From the NCBI RefSeq assembly GCF_937863835.1, contig NZ_CALMHT010000004.1, positions 1 through 39,988 of the forward strand: a DNA stretch of 39,988 nt, given 5' to 3'. This DNA is from an uncultured Prevotella sp. (GTDB lineage: Bacteria; Bacteroidota; Bacteroidia; Bacteroidales; Bacteroidaceae). Numbering within the stretch: position 1 is the stretch's first letter; every line of letters starts with the position of its first letter. Below are positions 35,037 through 39,988 of the stretch, piece by piece. The notes below the pieces were generated by a model that had not been told where the DNA came from, did no database searches, and saw only the letters and a program-made list of their open reading frames with translations. The position numbers and the translations under genes were made by a program.

Positions 35037-35693
35037 TTACCTCTTGACGAATTTGATAGGAACGGATGCGTTGCGAGCCTTCGTGGTAGTGGTAGCGGTA
35101 GATTTGGCACCCGCACTCTGTTTGGCAGACAGAGATGCCCTTGTGAGTTCGAAGTCGAGCGACTCGTCTACATTGCTGCCTCCGGCATATCCCGAGAACA
35201 CATTGCTGTTGAGTTGGAATCCGTACTCGTCCGTACGGTTTGCGTCGAAGTAATAGATATAGCCGCTTACGGTATACTTGATATAGATATTCTCCGTCTT
35301 GGGGTCTACGTACCAGGTAAACTTCAGTGTCTGTGTGTTACCGTTTCCGTCACTGTCAGTCTCCTGTCCCGTGCCGTTCACAGATTTGCTGTCGTAGCGG
35401 TCGAAGAGTATGTCCACATACATCTTCTCAGCCTGTTGCTTACCATTGTTATCATAATAGCGGTATACCACCGTGCCCGTCCATGGATGGCATAGCGTGG
35501 CAGCCTCCTCGGCCAGTTCGTCGGTATTGCTGCCGTTCCAGTTGTTGTAGTCATACGAGTTGTCGTACCAGTCGTAGTCACCATACCAGTCGTCGTAATA
35601 AGGATCATCCGTATCGCAGGATACGAGAGCCAGAGATGCTGCTGAAATCATAGCAATCGAAAGTATCGATTTTGAAAGTGTTGAATGTTTCAT
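35037..35693 (-). CDS. Lipoprotein of unknown function with Asp/Tyr-rich N-terminus
   Basis: 218 aa. A signal sequence ends in the lipobox LALVSC (Cys at about 26). The next 30 residues are a run of Asp, Tyr and Trp (DDPYYDDWYGDYDWYDNSYD), an acidic tract that in Bacteroidota lipoproteins can act as a surface-export signal. A compact domain follows (HPWTGTVVYRYYDNNGKQ, LKFTWYVDPKTENIYIKYTV, YYFDANRTDEYGFQLNSN) that reads as beta strands. The C-terminus is basic and Ala/Thr-rich (AKSTATTTTKARNASV). I do not recognise a named family. Monocistronic, between a -7 box (35729-35736) and a strong terminator. Confidence 0.75.
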   Translation of the reverse strand: MKHSTLSKSILSIAMISAASLALVSCDTDDPYYDDWYGDYDWYDNSYDYNNWNGSNTDELAEEAATLCHPWTGTVVYRYYDNNGKQQAEKMYVDILFDRYDSKSVNGTGQETDSDGNGNTQTLKFTWYVDPKTENIYIKYTVSGYIYYFDANRTDEYGFQLNSNVFSGYAGGSNVDESLDFELTRASLSAKQSAGAKSTATTTTKARNASVPIKFVKR

Positions 35694-35728
35694 GATTTTT
35701 AAATTTTAGTGAATTTATTATTTGAAGG

Positions 35729-35736
35729 CAAAGATA
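35729..35736 (-). promoter_or_regulatory. -7 element of the lipoprotein gene
   Basis: Reads TATCTTTG on the minus strand, an exact TAnnTTTG match about 36 nt before the ATG at 35693. The -33 position holds a degenerate TTTTTCG. Confidence 0.5.
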
Positions 35737-35817
35737 GGATGTTTTTTACCGACGAAAAAGTTATTTTCACTATTCGGGAGTAGGGAAATCCCTATTCTTT
35801 TACTTTTTATCATACGT

Positions 35818-35857
35818 CTGCCGCCCGCAAGGAAACCATTTCCTTTGCGGGCGGCAG
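35818..35857. repeat. GC-rich palindromic repeat, copy 1
   Basis: CTGCCGCCCGCAAGGAAA (35818-35835) pairs with TTTCCTTTGCGGGCGGCAG (35839-35857), giving an 18-bp stem with one bulged T. The 38-bp core (35819-35856) recurs at 37600-37637 with two loop differences, and half of it at 39275-39290. It lies about 60 bp beyond the stop of the minus-strand ATPase gene and is not followed by a T run on either strand. Confidence 0.85.
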
Positions 35858-35915
35858 TGTTATCTGCATCGGTTATGTCAGTAAGGTGAGGCAGATAGCC
35901 AATACGTTGTAAATC

Positions 35916-37046
35916 TCAGAATTCCCGTTCGAGCCACCGCGACATAAACACATCATAGACCGCATAACAGGTTCCTTCTTTGGTAATGAAGTCTGTGAGC
36001 AACTCTTTATCACAGAGTGATTTCACTAGACGTTTTGATGCTGAAGGCATACCGATACGGTATCGGGATAGGAAATCTTTCGCAGTGATCTGCATCACCT
36101 GGCCCTCTTTGGCTATCGCTATCAGATAGTTCCACTGAGCCGCAGTGAGCATCTGCCGGTATTGCAGATACAGCATCTCGTTTTGCTGTAATATTTCGAG
36201 ACATGCAGCCTTCGCGTCCTCTATGCCTACATTCGTCGTGCCAGCTGCAAATATTGTATGGCAAAGACTCTGTGTATAATAGGTGTGCCGTTTTGTCCAC
36301 TCGAGGATATAGTCTATGGCATCATCAGTGATCGTTCTGCCCCTTTCAGTGAAGAGTTGCTTGATGAACGGATGATAACGGTCTATCGCTATTCTGTCGA
36401 GCGTTATGAATGTGGTGCTGGAGTAGAACGGCTTCTTGGCGTTGGCAAAGATATCAGTCATCAGATGCTTCTTGCTGCCGCAGAAGATGAAATGGATGTT
36501 TTTGAGCGTCTGCATATAGGTCCGCAACAGTTCTTCGATATTCTGTTCCGGATATTCCCTTATCTGTTGGAACTCATCGTAAGCCAGCAGGATGCGCACA
36601 CCTTGACGGTCAAGATATTCAAACAGTTCTTTCAGCGTATGCTCTTTTTCATGTATACCTTGGTAAGCTATTTGCAATTGAACCTCGCCTGTCAGAGCAT
36701 CGAATGAAATCTGTGGTCGCATTGATTTGACAAACGTCATGAAGCGTTTACCGAAACTGCTTTCCTCCGGGAACGCCCTTAATATAGCTTCTGCCGTCAG
36801 TTTGATGAAATCGGCCATGGAACGTGATGCATAGATATCCACATATACGGGCAGGATGTCAAGCGACTGAGCCTTTATCTCATCGAAAAGCCGGTAAATA
36901 AGTCCTGTTTTCCCCATCCTGCGTTGGGAAATGATGGTTGTATCGGTATCATTTGCGAAGTTTCGGATGAGCATATCCAATTCTTTTTCCCTATCACAGA
37001 ACAGTTCTTTCTGACAGTAAGCCTTGATAATAAACGGATTCATCAT
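35916..37046 (-). CDS. P-loop ATPase (ATPase_2-like) with C-terminal winged helix
   Basis: About 376 aa. The N-terminus MMNPFIIKAYCQKELFCDRE is typical of a widespread Bacteroidota ATPase group. Walker A is SQRRMGKTGLI (about 40-50), Walker B is ILLAYDEFQQ (Asp157-Glu158), and FIFCGSKKHLMTDIF resembles a sensor segment. The last 75 residues look like a winged-helix domain. The family is related to archaeal-type and STAND-like ATPases; its cellular role is unknown. The frame is open to an ATG at 37115, but a perfect promoter at 37072-37102 excludes that. Two ATGs in a row (37046, 37043) are possible starts. Tandem palindromes over the -33 box suggest repression, perhaps by itself. Confidence 0.8.
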   Translation of the reverse strand: MMNPFIIKAYCQKELFCDREKELDMLIRNFANDTDTTIISQRRMGKTGLIYRLFDEIKAQSLDILPVYVDIYASRSMADFIKLTAEAILRAFPEESSFGKRFMTFVKSMRPQISFDALTGEVQLQIAYQGIHEKEHTLKELFEYLDRQGVRILLAYDEFQQIREYPEQNIEELLRTYMQTLKNIHFIFCGSKKHLMTDIFANAKKPFYSSTTFITLDRIAIDRYHPFIKQLFTERGRTITDDAIDYILEWTKRHTYYTQSLCHTIFAAGTTNVGIEDAKAACLEILQQNEMLYLQYRQMLTAAQWNYLIAIAKEGQVMQITAKDFLSRYRIGMPSASKRLVKSLCDKELLTDFITKEGTCYAVYDVFMSRWLEREF

Positions 37047-37071
37047 TGTATTAAGTATTTGATTTCGGCAG

Positions 37072-37102
37072 CAAATATAACAAATTATTCTGATTACACA
37101 AA
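37072..37102 (-). promoter_or_regulatory. Promoter of the minus-strand ATPase gene
   Basis: On the minus strand TTTG (37102-37099), 19 nt, then TATATTTG (37079-37072), an exact consensus match with a leader of about 20 nt. Confidence 0.75.
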
Positions 37103-37123
37103 ATGTGTAACACAAAATGTGTA
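37096..37123. promoter_or_regulatory. Tandem palindromic operator-like repeat
   Basis: Two adjacent identical 14-bp units ACACAAAATGTGTA (37096-37109, 37110-37123). Each contains the dyad ACAC-N5-GTGT. The first unit covers the -33 element of the ATPase promoter, a position suited to a repressor. Confidence 0.6.
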
Positions 37124-37237
37124 ATTAAAAGGCTGTCGGGGGAAAATATAATGTGCACCTCTTCTCAAGAGGTATACATCGATTTAATGTTCCGGTTCTT
37201 TGATAAAATGTAGCTTAATTATAAATAAGAAGATATA

Positions 37238-37417
37238 ATGAAAAAGAACACACTTCACTCGGAGAAACTCACTCCGTCAATTCGCAGGGCACATTATCAG
37301 CGTCCAGCGGTCAGAATTCATCTACTGAAGTCCCGCAGTAGTCTGTTGGCAGGTAGCGGCAATGAACAGTCAAAGCCAGCCCAAATAGAATACGAGCAGC
37401 AGAATTGGGACGAGTAA
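37238..37417 (+). CDS. 59-codon small ORF with LLAGSG motif (uncharacterised)
   Basis: ATG 37238, TAA 37415-37417. The peptide begins MKKNTLHSEKLTPSIRRAHY, has the central segment RSSLLAGSGNEQSK and ends QQNWDE. From memory, many short Prevotella/Bacteroides ORFs share this plan: a basic Lys/Pro/Arg-rich start, a central LLAGS and an acidic end with WDD or WDE. That likeness, not a database match, is the main support. It has only a weak AGAAG ribosome-binding site and no clear promoter. It lies between the two ATPase genes in a 730-bp gap that otherwise holds repeats and promoter elements. Function unknown. Confidence 0.55.
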   Translation: MKKNTLHSEKLTPSIRRAHYQRPAVRIHLLKSRSSLLAGSGNEQSKPAQIEYEQQNWDE

Positions 37418-37599
37418 TTACCATAAAAACGAATAGAAGATGAAAAGTAAAATTATATAGATACTTATTTGTGTAAATATGACATTCGATCGCTACATCG
37501 GTTGTTCTGTCCGCCCCGTTTATTCCGAGTAGCATAATCAAGTCATTCCGATCATGTTTGGTTTCAGGTTAAACCAGTTTACATGATACAAATACAATC

Positions 37600-37637
37600 T
37601 GCCGCCCGCAAGGAAATCCTTTCCTTTGCGGGCGGCA
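37600..37637. repeat. GC-rich palindromic repeat, copy 2
   Basis: Same 38-bp palindrome as at 35819-35856: TGCCGCCCGCAAGGAA at the left, TTCCTTTGCGGGCGGCA at the right, with two substitutions in the loop. It lies upstream of the plus-strand ATPase gene. Confidence 0.85.
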
Positions 37638-37665
37638 CTATAAATATCATAAATTAGTCTGAATC

Positions 37666-37731
37666 TTATTTTGCCAAATGCAAGTCAAAAATATCAGTTT
37701 TGGCAAAATAAACTGTTTATATTTTGCCAAA
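37666..37731. promoter_or_regulatory. Triple ATTTTGCCAAA operator-like repeat
   Basis: The 11-mer ATTTTGCCAAA occurs at 37668-37678 and 37721-37731, and inverted at 37699-37709. The first two copies extend to a perfect 13-bp inverted repeat, TTATTTTGCCAAA (37666-37678) with TTTGGCAAAATAA (37699-37711). The third copy contains the -33 TTTG of the ATPase promoter, so a bound protein would block transcription. Confidence 0.65.
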
Positions 37732-37753
37732 TTGGATATTTTCTCTATCTTTG
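37723..37753 (+). promoter_or_regulatory. Promoter of the DUF234 ATPase gene
   Basis: TTTG (37723-37726), 19 nt, then TATCTTTG (37746-37753), an exact consensus match. Transcription would start about 20 nt before ATG 37777. Confidence 0.78.
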
Positions 37754-37776
37754 CGGCAGTTTATAATTCTATTGAT

Positions 37777-39219
37777 ATGGCAAAGATTATCGGAAGAGAG
37801 AGTGAACAAAGGACTCTCCAGGCTATGTGTGAAAGCGGAACTGCCGAGTTTGCAATCGTATATGGTCGACGAAGAGTGGGCAAAACGTTCCTTATAAGGG
37901 AATTTTTTAAGAACGACTTCGCGTTTTACCACACAGGCCTCAATCCCAAAGAACTACCTGAAAGCGGAAGAATGCAGGCGCAACTGGAAAACTTCGGTTC
38001 AACACTCTCACGTTATGGTTCAGACATGAAGCAGACACCCAAATCATGGCTTCAGGCATTCGACATGCTTATCACTCTTCTGGATAGCAAACCCAAGGAT
38101 AAACGAATGGTGGTATTCCTCGATGAAATGCCATGGATGGACACTGCACGATCGATGTTCCTTTCTGCATTCGAACATTTCTGGAATGGATGGGGCGCTG
38201 GTCAGGACAATCTTATTCTTATAGCGTGCGGCTCGGCAACATCGTGGATGTGCGACGAATTAAAGAATAACACCAAAGGCCTATATGGCCGAATCACCCG
38301 CGATATGCCTCTTGAGCCGTTCAATCTGTATGAATGCGATAAATACTTCGACAGCAGGGAGATGGTTATGGATGGCTATGACCTTATCCAGACGTATATG
38401 GCAACTGGCGGCGTGCCCTATTATCTCTCCTGTTTTGAGAAGGGATATACTGTGGCGCAAAATATCGACCGCACGTATTTTGCAAAGAATGCACCTTTGG
38501 GGGATGAATTTTCAAGGCTTTTCACATCTGTATTCATCAATTCAGAGAACTGCGAAAAGACTGTCCGTTTCCTAGCAACAAGAAGATACGGATACTCCCG
38601 CGAAGAAATATCCAACGGAACAAAAATTTCTACCGGAAGCGGACTTACTAAGACGCTTCGCGGACTTGTCGACTGTAATCTCATCACCAGCTACAAGGAC
38701 ATTCTCGAACGGCAGACCTACTACAAACTCACCGATGCCTTCTGCCTGTTTTATCTGCGATTTGTGGACGGAAAAAAGACCAACAACAGAACTTTCTGGC
38801 AGAACAATCAGTTCTCATCGGCGGTAAACGCCTGGCACGGATTGGCTTTCGAGGACTTGTGCTTTAATCATATTCCACAGATCAGAAGGGCTCTCGGCAT
38901 ATCCGGAGTCAGCACAGAGATATCCACAACCCTTTGGCGAGCATCTGATAATATCGGTGGCTCACAGATAGACATGGTGATTTCAAGAGCCGACAGGCAT
39001 GTGCATTTATGCGAGTTGAAATTCAGCGTCAATGATGTAGAGATAGACAAGGACTATGATGCCAAGCTCCGCGACCGACTAGTGAATTTCCAGAAGATTA
39101 TTGGTAACAGACGTATTCCTGAAATAACCCTTATCACCACCTACGGACTCAAACACAACATGTATTCCGGCCGAATACAGCAAGTGGTGACGATGGATGA
39201 TTTGATAGAGAAGAAATAG
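37777..39219 (+). CDS. P-loop ATPase with DUF234/nuclease-like C-terminus
   Basis: 480 aa. The N-terminal ATPase_2 domain starts MAKIIGRESEQRTLQAM, with Walker A VYGRRRVGKT (about 28-37), Walker B MVVFLDEMPW (Asp116-Glu117) and a conserved GSATSWM. A winged-helix segment follows (about 255-330, including SREEISNGTKISTGSGLTKT). The C-terminal DUF234-type region contains FEDLCF (Glu359), QIDMVIS (Asp399) and LCELKFS (Glu413, Lys415), an arrangement like the PD-(D/E)xK nuclease core. Whether it cuts DNA is unproven. The frame is open to an ATG at 37678, but that lies within the operator and upstream of the promoter; 37777 is the start. Palindromic repeats lie on both sides. Confidence 0.82.
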   Translation: MAKIIGRESEQRTLQAMCESGTAEFAIVYGRRRVGKTFLIREFFKNDFAFYHTGLNPKELPESGRMQAQLENFGSTLSRYGSDMKQTPKSWLQAFDMLITLLDSKPKDKRMVVFLDEMPWMDTARSMFLSAFEHFWNGWGAGQDNLILIACGSATSWMCDELKNNTKGLYGRITRDMPLEPFNLYECDKYFDSREMVMDGYDLIQTYMATGGVPYYLSCFEKGYTVAQNIDRTYFAKNAPLGDEFSRLFTSVFINSENCEKTVRFLATRRYGYSREEISNGTKISTGSGLTKTLRGLVDCNLITSYKDILERQTYYKLTDAFCLFYLRFVDGKKTNNRTFWQNNQFSSAVNAWHGLAFEDLCFNHIPQIRRALGISGVSTEISTTLWRASDNIGGSQIDMVISRADRHVHLCELKFSVNDVEIDKDYDAKLRDRLVNFQKIIGNRRIPEITLITTYGLKHNMYSGRIQQVVTMDDLIEKK

Positions 39220-39274
39220 ACGTAATCCTTCGTCTCCACCGTCATGTCTATGTGTCCGCGTTATGGGCTTTATT

Positions 39275-39290
39275 CTTCCTTTGCGGGCGG
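39275..39290. repeat. GC-rich palindromic repeat, half copy
   Basis: CTTCCTTTGCGGGCGG matches the right arm of the palindrome at 35818-35857. After a divergent TAT the identity resumes as TGTTATCT, as found after copy 1. The left arm is missing. It lies 55 bp after the DUF234 ATPase stop. Confidence 0.6.
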
Positions 39291-39391
39291 TATTGTTATC
39301 TCTAAGACAAAGATGTCTGAGGTAACACTCAATACCGAAAAAATGTACGATAATAGTTCTTATATTTTATGGATATTTATTGTATTTTTCG

Positions 39392-39399
39392 TACCTTTG
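39392..39399 (+). promoter_or_regulatory. -7 element of the 131-aa gene
   Basis: TACCTTTG followed by CACTGTCAAAAA, about 48 nt before ATG 39448. The same TACCTTTGCACTGT continuation recurs at 39943. Confidence 0.55.
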
Positions 39400-39447
39400 C
39401 ACTGTCAAAAATATTAATAAATCACATAATAAAAACTAACCACAGAA

Positions 39448-39843
39448 ATGATTAGCGATAAAAAGGTAGATGTACTGGCTACCATCTACGGCGTATTGAA
39501 GACCATCACCGTAGACGACAGACTGCCGATAGCCATGTACATCGGTTTACAACTGGTAGAGAAAAGAATATGTAAAGTGAAGTACAACCGTACAGGCAAT
39601 TTCGACAGCATGGAATGGATGGGGTCCAAAAAGGATCTTTATCTGTTTATGTACAACATATTCCCGCTTATGACCAACAACAGAGTTTCTTATTCCATTT
39701 ACTATCAGACCATGGCGGTACTCTTCAAAACCAATCAGGCTGCCATCAAGAGAGGTATCAACAGATACCAGTTTGAAGACCTCGACGAACGCCTTCAGTC
39801 GCTCGTCGCAAAATTCGACGAGCATGTCTCTTTCTCTGCCTGA
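39448..39843 (+). CDS. Uncharacterised 131-aa protein
   Basis: A soluble protein with no signal peptide or membrane segment, starting MISDKKVDVLATIYGVLKTI. It has a slightly basic middle (EKRICKVKYNRTG), an aromatic-rich stretch (KKDLYLFMYNIFPLMTNNRV) and a C-terminal helical part (KTNQAAIKRGINRYQFEDLD) that could be an HTH-like segment, though this is weak. I do not recognise the family. It has its own promoter and is followed by a hairpin array, so it is probably a single-gene transcript. Position next to ATPases and repeats suggests accessory content, but its own composition looks ordinary. Confidence 0.65.
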   Translation: MISDKKVDVLATIYGVLKTITVDDRLPIAMYIGLQLVEKRICKVKYNRTGNFDSMEWMGSKKDLYLFMYNIFPLMTNNRVSYSIYYQTMAVLFKTNQAAIKRGINRYQFEDLDERLQSLVAKFDEHVSFSA

Positions 39844-39853
39844 CCCTGAATGA

Positions 39854-39912
39854 TGTCCCCTTATTTAACACTTTGTCTTAAATAAGGGGACATTGTCTTG
39901 AATAAGGGGACA
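39854..39912 (+). terminator. Terminator with duplicated right arm (alternative hairpins)
   Basis: TGTCCCCTTATTTAA (39854-39868) pairs perfectly with TTAAATAAGGGGACA (39878-39892). The 20-bp unit TTGTCTTRAATAAGGGGACA is tandemly duplicated (39873-39892, 39893-39912), so the left arm can pair with either copy. A T-rich tract follows the second copy. It ends the 131-aa gene transcript and lies just before a promoter leading out of the window. Confidence 0.75.
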
Positions 39913-39942
39913 TTTTTCCTTTTTTTTTGATTTTCTTCTCAC

Positions 39943-39950
39943 TACCTTTG
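39943..39950 (+). promoter_or_regulatory. -7 element for a gene beyond the window
   Basis: TACCTTTG followed by CACTGTAAAAAC, in the same context as the -7 box at 39392. The gene it serves starts after position 39988. Confidence 0.5.
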
Positions 39951-39988
39951 CACTGTAAAAACAATGTCGTTTTTGCGTTAAAAAGTAG

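Noticed and set aside
35818..35857. GC-rich palindrome as a simple terminator of the minus-strand ATPase gene
   Set aside because: No T run follows on the minus strand, and the same palindrome occurs upstream of another gene at 37600, so a repeat element fits better.
37311..37541. 76-codon minus-strand ORF between the two ATPases
   Set aside because: No promoter or ribosome-binding site, and it overlaps the better-supported 59-codon plus-strand ORF. The hydrophobic text looks incidental.
35916..39219. Calling the two-ATPase segment a known defence system
   Set aside because: Neither ATPase has a recognised defence partner nearby, there is no restriction, CRISPR, toxin or retron gene, and the nuclease-like C-terminus is unproven.

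Overview
The window looks like a chromosomal segment of a Bacteroidales bacterium, most likely Prevotella or a close relative. The reasons are repeated matches to the Bacteroidota promoter pattern (TTTG, 19-21 nt, TAnnTTTG), Bacteroidota-type families (DUF4924, a propeller/AraC regulator of the hybrid two-component class, GH97, GH127, SPII lipoproteins) and mostly weak Shine-Dalgarno sequences. No rRNA, tRNA, CRISPR array, transposase or phage gene was seen.

Layout. 1-1139 has no convincing protein gene. It holds a repeat-rich spacer and, on the minus strand, a complete cobalamin riboswitch with its own promoter but no recognisable downstream gene. 1140-2114 (-) is a ROK sugar kinase. 2252-10256 (+) is a run of closely spaced genes: LysE-type exporter, DUF4924, rfbD, prfC, tsaC-like, ClC channel with CBS domains, fmt, a 41-codon small ORF and rpe. 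An ECF sigma factor (-) converges on rpe. pyk (+) and pgk (-) converge on a shared terminator. radA-queC (-) follow, then a lone solute-binding lipoprotein and a TPR protein (+).

19391-27515 (-) reads as one five-gene operon, kdsA - kdsD - propeller/AraC regulator - exported phospholipase-D-like protein - membrane acyltransferase, with 4-nt overlaps or gaps of 9-15 nt. The regulator is notable: it keeps the sensor propeller and AraC output, but the phosphoacceptor His, the whole kinase ATPase domain and the receiver Asp are absent. An OmpX-like barrel gene (+) is followed by a second minus-strand operon, GH97 - GH127 - S9 prolyl peptidase (28330-34879). Its combined activities would suit hydroxyproline-rich plant glycoproteins (extensins) or another arabinose-containing glycan.

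35-40 kb is accessory-like: a lipoprotein, two unrelated P-loop ATPases (one with a DUF234/nuclease-like C-terminus), each preceded by operator-like repeats over its promoter, a 59-codon small ORF, copies of a 38-bp GC-rich palindrome around the ATPase genes, an unknown 131-aa gene and a closing array of alternative hairpins before a promoter that fires out of the window.
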